NCBI RefSeq assembly: GCF_000306785.1
Contig: NC_017955.1
Coordinates: 1,798,001-1,862,000, forward strand
Length of the DNA stretch: 64,000 nt
Origin: Modestobacter italicus
GTDB taxonomy: Bacteria > Actinomycetota > Actinomycetes > Mycobacteriales > Geodermatophilaceae
Reading direction: 5' to 3'
How positions within the stretch are numbered: the first letter of the stretch is position 1; each line of letters begins with the position of its first letter. A program made the position numbers and the translations under genes. Below, piece after piece: positions 26,528 to 34,907 of this stretch. The notes under the pieces were generated by a model, which had not been told where the DNA came from, did not search any database, and worked only from the letters and a program-made list of their open reading frames with translations.

Positions 26528-26556
26528 TTGTGCGGAACCGCCCAGTTCCTTAACTT
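26528..26556 (+). promoter_or_regulatory. housekeeping-type promoter of riboswitch leader
   Basis: TTGTGC (26528-26533) and TAACTT (26551-26556) are separated by exactly 17 bp, a good match to a primary sigma promoter. The start point would be near 26563, giving a leader of about 500 nt that contains the c-di-AMP aptamer. Confidence 0.6.
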
Positions 26557-26607
26557 TTCGGCGTCCGGCCGGGTCCTCTCTCCTCATCCGGGGAGCCCGC
26601 GCCGGAT

Positions 26608-26732
26608 GCCGCCGAATCGCACCTGCGAGCCGGGGACCCACCGCACTGTGGGGTGAATCCCGCCGCCGAGCTCCGCTCGGGGGTGGGTAGGGCTCTCCCC
26701 GCCCGAACCCGTCAGCTGACCTGGTAGGCGGC
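26608..26732 (+). ncRNA. cyclic di-AMP riboswitch (ydaO-yuaA leader)
   Basis: The element matches the ydaO class by its fixed segments: GCCGAATC, GGGGACCCA, GGGTGAATCC, GGTAGGG, and the 3' end CCGTCAGCTGACCTGGTAGG. A 6-bp closing stem pairs GCCGCC (26608-26613) with GGCGGC (26727-26732). A separate hairpin CATCCGG/CCGGATG lies just upstream (26585-26608). In actinobacteria this class often precedes cell-wall hydrolase genes, as it does here. Ligand binding normally turns such leaders off. The next 331 bases before the gene would hold the expression platform. Confidence 0.87.
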
Positions 26733-27063
26733 CATGGGAGAACGGAGAACCACTCCAGACGTGCCCCCGCGGGTCCTCGCCGCGTAGGCGGGCGACTCCG
26801 CAGCCGGGCGTCGCACGTCCGTCCCCGCAGCTGGCCGGGACGGCGCTGCACGTCGCCCGCTCCCGGGCGTCACCGCACCGGACGGCAGGGACCTGCCGCC
26901 CGCCGGTGCCGCACGCCCGGGTCGGCCGTACCCCCACCACGGGTGGCTGCACCAGGTCCAGCCCCGGCCTGGCCCCGGCGCCCGTGTCCCAGTCGACCGC
27001 GCAGGTCGATGCCGGCTGCCGTCCCGAGGACGGCGCCGCACCTCACCGACGAGGAGCACCACC
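26733..27063 (+). other. 5' leader between riboswitch and transglycosylase
   Basis: This 331-base stretch lies between aptamer and start codon. It has no protein-like frame on the plus strand. It ends with GAGGAGCACCACC before the ATG. No clear intrinsic terminator with a U run was seen, so control may act on translation or through Rho. Confidence 0.45.
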
Positions 27064-27513
27064 ATGTCCCACGCCCCATCCCAGCTCGACCGCCCGGCAG
27101 CCGACGCGACGTCGCCGTCCCGGGGCCCCGGCCGGCACGCGCTGCACCGGGTCGCCGTCGTCCTGGCGCTCTGCGTCGGCCTCGCCTTCGCCGGTCAGTC
27201 GGCGGCGCAGGCGGCGCCCGGCGTGCAGGCCTACCAGGCGTACGCGCTGGGCAAGCTCGGCGGGAACACCACCCAGTCCGCCTGCCTGAACCAGCTCTGG
27301 CAGCGCGAGAGCGGCTGGAACCCCAAGGCGCAGAACCCCTCGAGCACCGCCTACGGCATCGCGCAGTTCCTCAACTCCACCTGGGCCGGGACCGGGATCG
27401 CCAAGACCTCGGACCCGTACCGGCAGATCGACGCGGGTCTGATCTACATCCAGAAGCGCTACGGCACCCCGTGCAAGGCCTGGTCCTTCTGGCAGTCGCG
27501 CAAGTGGTACTGA
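27064..27513 (+). CDS. secreted transglycosylase-like protein (SLT fold)
   Basis: A 149-residue exported protein. Residues 24-50 form a signal peptide (RHALHR, a hydrophobic run, then AQA/A cleavage near residue 51). The mature part is a small lysozyme-like domain with QLWQRESGWNPKAQN, Glu82 being the likely catalytic acid, and YGIAQFLNSTWA as the second motif. It would cut peptidoglycan glycan strands outside the cell. Two cysteines in the mature part may form a disulfide. A c-di-AMP riboswitch leader links its expression to cell-wall or osmotic signalling. Confidence 0.87.
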   Translation: MSHAPSQLDRPAADATSPSRGPGRHALHRVAVVLALCVGLAFAGQSAAQAAPGVQAYQAYALGKLGGNTTQSACLNQLWQRESGWNPKAQNPSSTAYGIAQFLNSTWAGTGIAKTSDPYRQIDAGLIYIQKRYGTPCKAWSFWQSRKWY

Positions 27514-27521
27514 GCGACTGA

Positions 27522-27557
27522 CGACGGGGGGTGCGGCGACCTCCGCACCCCCCGTCG
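27522..27557 (+). terminator. hairpin terminator after transglycosylase gene
   Basis: Perfect 15-bp arms CGACGGGGGGTGCGG and complement around a 6-base loop CGACCT. It starts nine bases after the stop codon and ends 14 bases before the rhodanese start. Confidence 0.85.
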
Positions 27558-27571
27558 GGCACGCTGCGGCG

Positions 27572-27967
27572 GTGGGCATCGACGACGTGCTGGCCGCCAG
27601 CAGGACCGGCGTGACCCGGCTAGATCCCGCCGGGCTCCGGGCCGCGGTGGCCCGCGGCGCGCTCGTGGTGGACACCCGCACCGAGTTGCACCGGCGCGCC
27701 CAGGGGGAGTTCCCGGGCGCGCTGGTCATCGACCGGACCGTGCTCGAGTGGCGGCTGGACCCCACCTCGCCGTGGCGCATCCCGGAGGCGACCGGTCCCG
27801 ACCTCGAGGTGGTCGTGGTGTGCCGGCACGGCTACAGCTCCAGCCTGGCGGCCGCGTCCCTGCGGGCGGTCGGGCTGCACCGCGCGACGGACCTGGCCGG
27901 CGGCGTCGAGGCCTGGCTCGCCGCGGGCCTGCCGATGTCCGGCGGACCCGCGGACGTCCGCGAGTGA
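27572..27967 (+). CDS. rhodanese-domain protein
   Basis: A 131-residue single-domain rhodanese. The active loop is CRHGYSSS with Cys84 as the likely persulfide carrier, and LVVDTRTELHRRAQGEFPGA and GGVEAWLAAGLP are the usual flanking motifs. Such proteins transfer sulfur or act in redox balance; the acceptor is unknown. CACGCT ends six bases before the GTG, suggesting a leaderless message that starts right after the upstream terminator. Confidence 0.88.
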   Translation: MGIDDVLAASRTGVTRLDPAGLRAAVARGALVVDTRTELHRRAQGEFPGALVIDRTVLEWRLDPTSPWRIPEATGPDLEVVVVCRHGYSSSLAAASLRAVGLHRATDLAGGVEAWLAAGLPMSGGPADVRE

Positions 27968-28013
27968 CCGCGCACCGGCGGGCCGCCCTCCGTGGAAGGC
28001 GACCCGTCGGCGC

Positions 28014-28691
28014 TCAGCCGGCCGGGCGGATGCCGAGGTCGGCGGTCGGACCGGTGGTCAGCACGACCGTCGCGCCGCCGGCCTCGACCGCCTGCAGCGT
28101 CCGCAGCTGCAGCAGCCCCGGCTGCTCGACGACCATCCGCGCCGCGTTCGCCAGCGCCCGGGTGGCCGCCACCTCTGACCGCGCCCGTTCCAGGGCCGCC
28201 TGGCCCTGCGCCCGCGCCGAGGCCACCGCGGCAGCGGCCCGCCGCAGCTCCGCCGGCACCATCACGTCCCGTACGGCGACGTCCTCGACGGCGACCCCGA
28301 CGCCCGCCGCCCGCACCGCCACCGGCTCGCGCAACGCGGCCGGGAGCGACTGCCGGTCGGTGAGCAGCTCGTCGAGCGTGCGCCCGGCGACCGCCTCGCG
28401 CAGCGCCACCTGCAACGCTGCGTAGACGAAGCCGTCCGCGTCCTCGACCGCCTCGTGCCAGCGCCGCGGGTCGACCGTCCGGCAGGTCGCGAGCAGGCTC
28501 ACCCGCACGGTCAGCCCGTCGGCGGTGAGCACCTCCTGGCCCGGGACGACGAGCAGCCGCGGGCGGACGGCGACGCGGACGAACCGCTGCCGCCGCCGGG
28601 CCCGCCGGTGCCGGCCCGGCTCGAGCACCTCGACGAAGCGGCCGTCCCGGTAGACCAGGACCCGCTCCCACTCCGTGGCGACGATGCGCAC
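28014..28691 (-). CDS. SPFH/band 7 (slipin-like) protein
   Basis: A 225-residue protein with a band 7 domain: ATEWERVLVYRDGRFVEVLEPGRH at the start, then VPGQEVLTADGLTVRVSLLATC and a helical end rich in Ala and Arg. Unlike most slipins it lacks an N-terminal membrane hairpin, so membrane attachment is uncertain. GTG 28691 is preceded by AGGAGG six bases upstream. It may scaffold other membrane proteins; no partner protease gene (NfeD type) is next to it. Confidence 0.8.
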   Translation of the reverse strand: MRIVATEWERVLVYRDGRFVEVLEPGRHRRARRRQRFVRVAVRPRLLVVPGQEVLTADGLTVRVSLLATCRTVDPRRWHEAVEDADGFVYAALQVALREAVAGRTLDELLTDRQSLPAALREPVAVRAAGVGVAVEDVAVRDVMVPAELRRAAAAVASARAQGQAALERARSEVAATRALANAARMVVEQPGLLQLRTLQAVEAGGATVVLTTGPTADLGIRPAG

Positions 28692-28998
28692 GCCCCACCT
28701 CCTCTCGTCCTCCTCGACCGGCTGCCGCCCAGGCGGGACCGGCCGGCGCAGGGTCAGGCGGCGGTGAGGGGCACGGTGCGCGGTGCGCGCTCCGAGCCAC
28801 AGGTCACCGACGCCGCGACGACCGTGCGCCGGACGGCTTCGGGACTCGAACCCGGAGCGTTCCTGAGACGCCTGCCACCAACGGCACGCCCGGAGCCGAG
28901 ACGCAGGACCTGCGACGGCGATGCCGTCCGGCTGCTGACCCCGGGCGAGGAGGAACGGTAGGCGTCCGACCGCCGGCCTGGCCAGCGGTTTTCCCGGC
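28692..28998. other. intergenic region with tRNA-like remnant
   Basis: This 307-base gap has no protein gene. On the minus strand 28830-28900 shows a T-arm-like CGGGTTCGAGTCCCG, an anticodon-like stem GCGT-CTCAGGA-ACGC and a D-like stem TGCC/GGCA, with six of seven acceptor pairs possible. Spacing between arms is wrong for a working tRNA, so it looks like a decayed tRNA or a chance mimic. Confidence 0.4.
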
Positions 28999-30957
28999 TC
29001 AGTCGTCGGCGCCGCGGACGCCGACCCGGCGTCCGGGGGTGGTCTCCCGCACCAGCCGGCGGGCGGCGTCGACCTCCCGGGCGACCGGCGCCAGCACCCC
29101 CTCGGCGTCGATCTCGGCGTCGTCGGGCACCCGGTGCTCGCGCAGGTCCTCCTCCAGCTGCCGGACGGCCTTGCGGAGGACGGCGACCTGCCCCGGCTCG
29201 GGCACCGGCTCGCCCGAGCGCATCGCGATGACCGCCTCGGTGACGGCGTCCGACGTCCGCTCCAGCTGCACGATCACCGGCCACCACGCCGCCGCCCGGG
29301 TGCTGATCGGCGGCGGCTCGGCCAGCCGCCGCTGCAGCTGCGTCTGCAGCTCGGTCAGCGCCCGGTAGCTGGCCCGCCGGGCGCGGCGGGTCTCCACCGG
29401 GCCCTCGGTGAACGCCGCCTCGATGAACCGGTCCAGCGCCAGCGCCGCCCCGCGCAGGGCGTCGTCCAGCGGTGCGCGCCAGGTCTGCGGCCAGAGCAGG
29501 TAGCCGAACACGAGCACGATCCCGCAGCCGATCAGCGTGTCCACCAGCCGGGCGCCGACCAGCTGCGCACCGCTGGGGGTGGCCAGGTCGAGCAGCAGGA
29601 TGATCAGCGGGGTCTGGAAGACCGAGAACAACCCGAAGTTGCCGTTGCGCGCCCACGGCAGCGCGCCGGCGGCGACGGCCAGGGGGAGCAGCACCCAGGC
29701 GTCCCGGGACAGGAAGGTGAGCAGCAGCGAGCCGATCAGGACGCCGAGCAGCGTGCCCGCGCCCCGCTGCACCGCCCGGGTGAACACCGACCCGTAGTCG
29801 GGCTTGAGCACGATCGCCACGGTCAGCAGCACCCAGTAGGGCCGCTCGATGGGCAGCAGCTGGCGGGCCACCTCGGCGACGGTCATGCACAGCGTCAGCC
29901 GGACGACGAACGCGCGGGAGTCGGCGTTGCCCACGGTCCTGTCCTGCAGGTCGTGCAGCCGCAGCCGCCAGTCCAGCTCGGTCCGCTCGACCGCCGCCTG
30001 CGCCCGCTCCTCCGGGTCGCCGACGACGTTCCAGACCAGCCGGATCCCGTGCCGCACCGCCCGCCGCGGCGCGGGCCCCTCCTCCACCCGGGCCGGCCGC
30101 TCGCCGAGCACCGGGCTGCGCTGGGTGACCGCGGTCGCCAGCGCTCGGGCCGCGCCGACGTCCCGCGAGTCGGCCGCCACCCCGCCGCGGGCGCTGGCCA
30201 CGGCGGCCTCCACCAGCGGCGCCGCGGAGTTGAGCACCCCGGCCAGCTCGGCCAGCTCCCGGCTGCGCCCGGCCGAGCGGCTGCGGGTGTGGATCACCCG
30301 GTCGTAGCCCTCGTTGAGCGCGGTGGCGAGCGCCCGGCGGGCGTCCTCGGTGCGGTCGGTCCCGATGGCCTCCAGCAGGTCGGCCACCTTCGTGAACACG
30401 GCGGCGACCGAGGCCCGGTCGGGGTCCAGCGGTTCGGCGCGGGACTGGACGAGGACGGCGAGGGCACCCCAGGCCGCGCCGGCGAGGAAGGCGCCGACCT
30501 CGGCGCTGGCCGGCAGCGGGGTGGTCAGCCCGGAGGAGATCGCGGTGTAGACCAGCAGCTGCAGCGCCCCCAGCGAGTACGCCGCGCTGATCGAGCTCAT
30601 CAGCGCCGACACCGCGGACACGACCGCGATCAGCACGACCGGCAGCCACCCGCCGCCGGTCAGCCCGTGGCCGACGACGAGGCCGAGCCCGCCGAGCAGC
30701 GACGCCGCGGCCACCCGGCGCATCCGGGCGCGCAGCGGGCCGGACTGCGGCGCCAGCGTCGCGGCCAGCGACCCCATCGTGGCGAAGACGCCCGCGCCCA
30801 GGGCGGAGCCGCCGAGGCCGCCGACGGCCAGCGCGGCGGCGAGCGGGGCCGGGATGACGACCGCGAACCGGACGACGTCCCGCCAGGGCACCTCGGGACG
30901 GCTGGTGCGGACCAGCTCCTCCAGCCAGGCCGGTGCCCGCAACCCCCGATCCGCCAC
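28999..30957 (-). CDS. FUSC-family inner membrane protein
   Basis: A protein of about 652 residues with two clusters of hydrophobic helices (residues about 30-155 and 345-480) and soluble helical regions after each, the layout of the YccS/FUSC family related to aromatic acid exporters. The second cluster includes ERPYWVLLTVAIVLKPDYGS, a family hallmark. The transported substrate is unknown. GTG 30957 is taken as start; an in-frame GTG at 30987 is possible. It is divergent from the ABC exporter with about 100 bases between. Confidence 0.83.
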   Translation of the reverse strand: MADRGLRAPAWLEELVRTSRPEVPWRDVVRFAVVIPAPLAAALAVGGLGGSALGAGVFATMGSLAATLAPQSGPLRARMRRVAAASLLGGLGLVVGHGLTGGGWLPVVLIAVVSAVSALMSSISAAYSLGALQLLVYTAISSGLTTPLPASAEVGAFLAGAAWGALAVLVQSRAEPLDPDRASVAAVFTKVADLLEAIGTDRTEDARRALATALNEGYDRVIHTRSRSAGRSRELAELAGVLNSAAPLVEAAVASARGGVAADSRDVGAARALATAVTQRSPVLGERPARVEEGPAPRRAVRHGIRLVWNVVGDPEERAQAAVERTELDWRLRLHDLQDRTVGNADSRAFVVRLTLCMTVAEVARQLLPIERPYWVLLTVAIVLKPDYGSVFTRAVQRGAGTLLGVLIGSLLLTFLSRDAWVLLPLAVAAGALPWARNGNFGLFSVFQTPLIILLLDLATPSGAQLVGARLVDTLIGCGIVLVFGYLLWPQTWRAPLDDALRGAALALDRFIEAAFTEGPVETRRARRASYRALTELQTQLQRRLAEPPPISTRAAAWWPVIVQLERTSDAVTEAVIAMRSGEPVPEPGQVAVLRKAVRQLEEDLREHRVPDDAEIDAEGVLAPVAREVDAARRLVRETTPGRRVGVRGADD

Positions 30958-31017
30958 GGCCGGAGCTTTCCACCCCGTCGGCGGCACGGCCGGGCCGGGC
31001 GTCGCACACTGGACGGC

Positions 31018-31065
31018 GTGCCGCGCCTCCCCGTCGTCCCCCGCGGGACGGCGGGCACCTCGTGA
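31018..31065 (+). CDS. 15-codon upstream reading frame coupled to ABC exporter
   Basis: The frame encodes MPRLPVVPRGTAGTS. Its GTG is preceded at seven bases by CACACT, a -10-like hexamer, so it may be the first codon of a leaderless message. Its TGA (31063-31065) overlaps the GTG of the ABC exporter gene (31062) as GTGA, the same overlap used by several real operons in this window. No ribosome-binding site precedes the exporter itself, so translation may depend on this peptide frame. Expression is inferred, not shown. Confidence 0.45.
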   Translation: MPRLPVVPRGTAGTS

Positions 31066-34000
31066 CGGCCACCCAGCAGCAGCCTGTCGGCACCCGCGGT
31101 CGCCCCGCGGCCCCGCCTCCGGAGGGCGGGTGGTTCAAGCGGCTGGTCGGCTACTGCCTGCGCCACCGCGGGGACCTGTTCGGCGCGTTCGCCGCCGCGC
31201 TCGCCGGCTCGGTGATCGCCGCGGTCGCGCCGCTGCTGACCCGGGCGGTCGTCGACCGGGTGGTCGACGCCTCGGGGGCGGGCCGGGCGGCCGACGTCAC
31301 GCCGTTCGTCGTCGCGCTCGTGCTGGCCGGCGCGCTGCGCTTCGCCGCCGGGTTCGTCCGTCGGTACCTGGCCGGCCGGCTGTCCCTCGACGTCCAGTTC
31401 GACCTGCGCAACGACCTGGCCGCCGCGCTCTCCCGGCTCGACGGGCCGGGGCAGGACAGGCTGCAGACCGGGCAGACGGTCAGCCGGGCGATCAGCGACG
31501 TGACCCTGGTGCAGGGGCTGCTGGCGTTCCTGCCCAACCTGACCGGCAACGCGCTGCTGTTCGTCGTCTCGCTCGGGGTGATGGCCTGGCTGTCGCCGCT
31601 GCTCACCGTGGTCGCGCTGGCGGTCGGCCCGGCGCTGTGGTGGCTGGGCCTGCGGTCCCGGCGGGACCTGTTCCCGGCCAACTGGGCGGCGCAGCAGCAG
31701 GCGGGGGCGGTCGCCGGCGACGTCGAGGCGGCGGTCACCGGTGTCCGCGTGGTCAAGGGCTTCGGCCAGGAGGACCGCGAGCTGGACCGGGTCGACGAGG
31801 GCGCCCGGCGGCTGTTCGGCGCCCGGATGCGGGTGGTCCGATACACCTCCCGGTACAACCCGCTGCTGCAGGCGATCCCGGCCCTGGGCCAGGTCGGGGT
31901 GCTCGCGCTCGGCGGCTGGCTCGCGCTGCGCGGGTCGATCACCCTCGGCACGTTCCTGGCCTTCGCGACCTACCTGGCCGTGCTGGTGTCGCCGGTGCGC
32001 CAGCTGGCCGCCGTGCTCACCATCGGGCAGCAGGCCCGGGCCGGCGTCGAGCGGGTGCTCGAGGTCATCGACGCGCGCCCGGCGCTGGTGTCGGGCACCG
32101 GGGCGCTCCCCGAGGGACCGCTGACCGTCGAGCTGGACGACGTCACCTTCGCCCACGACGTCGACCGGCCGGTGCTCAGCGGGGTCTCGCTGCGGGTCGA
32201 GCCGGGGGAGACCCTGGCGCTGATCGGCACCGCGGGGTCCGGCAAGTCCAGCGTGGTCAACCTGCTGCCCCGCTTCTACGACGTCTCCGCCGGGGCGGTG
32301 CGGATCGGCGGCAGCGACGTCCGCGACCTGGACACCCACCAGCTGCGCGCGGCGCTGGGCGTCGTCTTCGAGGACAGCTTCCTGTTCTCCGACACCGTCC
32401 GGTCCAACATCGCCTTCGGCCGTCCCGACGCCTCGGACGACGAGGTGCGCGCCGCGGCCCGGGCCGCCCAGGCCGACGGCTTCATCAGCGAGCTGCCCGA
32501 CGGGTACGACACCGTGGTCGGCGAGCAGGGGCTGACCCTGTCCGGCGGGCAGCGGCAGCGGGTGGCGCTGGCCCGCGCGCTGCTGGTCGACCCGCGGGTC
32601 CTGGTCCTCGACGACGCCACATCCGCCGTCGACGCGGCCGTGGAGGCGCGGATCCACGAGGCCCTGCGCTCGGAGGTGGTCGGCCGGACGACGCTGCTGG
32701 TGGCGCACCGCCGGTCGACGCTGGCGCTGGCCGACCGGGTCGCCGTCCTGGACGCCGGCCAGGTGGTCGACGTCGGCACCGCGGCGGAGCTGGAGGCGCG
32801 CTCGCCGCTGTACCGGCTGCTGCTGTCCGGTGCCGACGCCGAGCTGCCGCCGGTGGAGGAGGAGCCGCCGGCCAGCGGCACCACGCCGGCGGCCTGGCCG
32901 GAGGCCGAGCCCGACGAGGCGGAGGACGCCGGCCCCTCCCGGGCCGCTGCCGCCTCCATCTGCGGGCGGGGTGCGGTGATGGCGGCGGCGGCGCCGACGG
33001 CGGCGCTGCGGGCGCTGGTCGACCGGCTGCCCCCGGCGGACGAGGAGCCCGACGTGCCCGCCGAGCGGGCCCGCGCCGCCGACCGGGCCTTCACGCTGTG
33101 GCGGCTGATCCGGCCCTTCCGCTGGCCGCTGGGCGCAGCGCTGGTCCTGGTGGCGGCGGACACCGCGGCGCAGCTGGCCATCCCCGCCCTGGTGCGCCAG
33201 GGCGTCGACGACGGCATCGCCCAGCGCTCGCTGTCCTACCTGCTCGGCATCGCCGGCATCGCGCTGGCCGTCGTCCTGGCCGACTTCGCGGTGGCCCGCG
33301 CGTCGTCCTGGCTGACCGGCCGCACGGGGGAGCGGCTGCTCTACACGCTGCGGGTGAAGACCTTCGCCCAGCTGCAGCGGCTGGGGCTGGACTACTACGA
33401 GCGCGAGCTCGGCGGCCGGATCATGACCCGGATGACGACGGACGTCGACGCGCTGTCGGCGTTCCTGCAGACCGGGCTGACGACGGCGGTGGTCAGCGTG
33501 CTCACGCTGGTCGGGGTGCTGGTCGCGCTCTTCCTGTTCGACGGCGAGCTGGCCCTGGTCCTGGTGGCGACCCTGCCGGTGCTCGCCGTGGCCACGGTCT
33601 GGTTCCGCTCCCGCTCGGTGCCGGCCTACACCGAGGCGCGGGAGCGCGTCAGCGCGGTCAACGCCCGGCTGCAGGAGGACGTCGCCGGGGTGCGGGTGAC
33701 CCAGGCGTTCAACCGCACCGAGCACTCGACCGCCGTCTTCCAGGGGTACGCCCGCCGGTACCGCGACGTCCGGCTGCGGGCGCAGCGCTACATCTCGATC
33801 TACTTCCCGTTCGTCGAGTTCCTGTCCGAGGTCGCCGCGGCCGCGGTGCTCGCCGTCGGGGCTTCGCGGCTCACCTCGGGCTCGATCACCGCCGGCGTGC
33901 TGATCGCCTTCGTGCTGTACGTGGACACCTTCTTCTCCCCGGTGCAGCAGCTGTCGCAGGTGTTCGACAGCTACCAGCAGGCCTCGGTCGGGCTGCGCCG

Positions 34001-34826
34001 GCTCCGCGACCTGCTCCGGACGCCGGAGTCGACCCCAGCCGCCGCCGACCCCCGGCCGGTGGGCCGGCTGCGCGGCGAGGTCCGGCTGGCGGACGTGACC
34101 TTCGCCTACCACGGTGCCCCGACCCCGGCGCTGCGTGACGTCTCACTCACCGTCGCGCCCGGGGAGACGGTCGCGCTGGTGGGGGAGACAGGGGCCGGGA
34201 AGTCGACGGTGGTCAAGCTGGTGGCGCGGTTCTACGACCCGACGTCCGGGGCGGTCTGCGTCGACGGCGCCGACCTGCGCTCGGTCGACCTGCTGCAGTA
34301 CCGGCACCGGCTGGGGGTCGTGCCGCAGGAGGCGTACCTGTTCGCCGGCACGGTGCGCGACGCCATCGCCTACGGCCGGCCCGAGGCCACCGACGCCGAG
34401 GTCGAGGCGGCGGCGCGGGCAGTCGGTGCGCACGACATGGTCGCCGGGCTGCCGCTCGGTTACCGGACCCGGGTGGGGGAGCGGGGGCGGGCGCTCTCGG
34501 CTGGGCAACGGCAGCTGCTCGCGCTGGCCCGCGCCGAGCTGGTCGACCCCGACATCCTGCTGTTCGACGAGGCGACGGCGTCGCTGGACCTGGCCACCGA
34601 GGCCGCCGTCACCCGCGCGGCCGACGCCGTGGCCCGCCGCCGGACGACGCTCGTGGTGGCGCACCGGCTGACCACCGCGGCGCGGGCCGACCGGGTCGCG
34701 GTGCTGGCGCACGGCCGGGTGGTCGAGGTCGGGCCGCACGCCGAGCTGCTGGCCGCCGGTGGCGCCTACGCCGCGTTGTGGGCGGCGTTCACCGCCGACG
34801 AGGACGCCGACCCGCTGATGGACTGA
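31062..34826 (+). CDS. single-chain double ABC exporter (TMD-NBD-TMD-NBD)
   Basis: A 1254-residue protein made of two ABC exporter halves. Half 1 has about six membrane helices, Walker A IGTAGSGKSS near residue 387, signature LSGGQRQRV near 493 and Walker B LVLDDATSAVD, where the usual catalytic Glu is Asp. Half 2 begins near residue 680, with Walker A VGETGAGKST near 1040, signature LSAGQRQLL and Walker B LLFDEATASLD. One ATP site is thus degenerate and one canonical, as in heterodimeric multidrug exporters. Other actinobacteria encode the halves as two genes. The substrate is unknown. An Ala/Glu/Pro-rich linker joins the halves. Confidence 0.9.
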   Translation: MTATQQQPVGTRGRPAAPPPEGGWFKRLVGYCLRHRGDLFGAFAAALAGSVIAAVAPLLTRAVVDRVVDASGAGRAADVTPFVVALVLAGALRFAAGFVRRYLAGRLSLDVQFDLRNDLAAALSRLDGPGQDRLQTGQTVSRAISDVTLVQGLLAFLPNLTGNALLFVVSLGVMAWLSPLLTVVALAVGPALWWLGLRSRRDLFPANWAAQQQAGAVAGDVEAAVTGVRVVKGFGQEDRELDRVDEGARRLFGARMRVVRYTSRYNPLLQAIPALGQVGVLALGGWLALRGSITLGTFLAFATYLAVLVSPVRQLAAVLTIGQQARAGVERVLEVIDARPALVSGTGALPEGPLTVELDDVTFAHDVDRPVLSGVSLRVEPGETLALIGTAGSGKSSVVNLLPRFYDVSAGAVRIGGSDVRDLDTHQLRAALGVVFEDSFLFSDTVRSNIAFGRPDASDDEVRAAARAAQADGFISELPDGYDTVVGEQGLTLSGGQRQRVALARALLVDPRVLVLDDATSAVDAAVEARIHEALRSEVVGRTTLLVAHRRSTLALADRVAVLDAGQVVDVGTAAELEARSPLYRLLLSGADAELPPVEEEPPASGTTPAAWPEAEPDEAEDAGPSRAAAASICGRGAVMAAAAPTAALRALVDRLPPADEEPDVPAERARAADRAFTLWRLIRPFRWPLGAALVLVAADTAAQLAIPALVRQGVDDGIAQRSLSYLLGIAGIALAVVLADFAVARASSWLTGRTGERLLYTLRVKTFAQLQRLGLDYYERELGGRIMTRMTTDVDALSAFLQTGLTTAVVSVLTLVGVLVALFLFDGELALVLVATLPVLAVATVWFRSRSVPAYTEARERVSAVNARLQEDVAGVRVTQAFNRTEHSTAVFQGYARRYRDVRLRAQRYISIYFPFVEFLSEVAAAAVLAVGASRLTSGSITAGVLIAFVLYVDTFFSPVQQLSQVFDSYQQASVGLRRLRDLLRTPESTPAAADPRPVGRLRGEVRLADVTFAYHGAPTPALRDVSLTVAPGETVALVGETGAGKSTVVKLVARFYDPTSGAVCVDGADLRSVDLLQYRHRLGVVPQEAYLFAGTVRDAIAYGRPEATDAEVEAAARAVGAHDMVAGLPLGYRTRVGERGRALSAGQRQLLALARAELVDPDILLFDEATASLDLATEAAVTRAADAVARRRTTLVVAHRLTTAARADRVAVLAHGRVVEVGPHAELLAAGGAYAALWAAFTADEDADPLMD

Positions 34827-34895
34827 CGAACGCCCGTTCGACGAGATCCGCAGGTCAGGTCGTCGATGGCACCGGAAACTGTCGTACCCCGTCCG

Positions 34896-34901
34896 TAGGT
34901 T
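34896..34901 (+). promoter_or_regulatory. -10 hexamer of a putative leaderless promoter
   Basis: TAGGTT ends six bases before the ATG of the DUF222/HNH gene. GGAAAC lies 16 bp upstream of it and might be a -35. There is no ribosome-binding site, consistent with transcription starting at the ATG. Confidence 0.45.
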
Positions 34902-34907
34902 GGGTGC

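Noticed and set aside
30660-34112. Open frame of about 1150 codons opposite the ABC exporter
   Set aside because: Low-complexity Arg/Gly/Gln-rich translation; the plus strand carries complete Walker and signature motifs.
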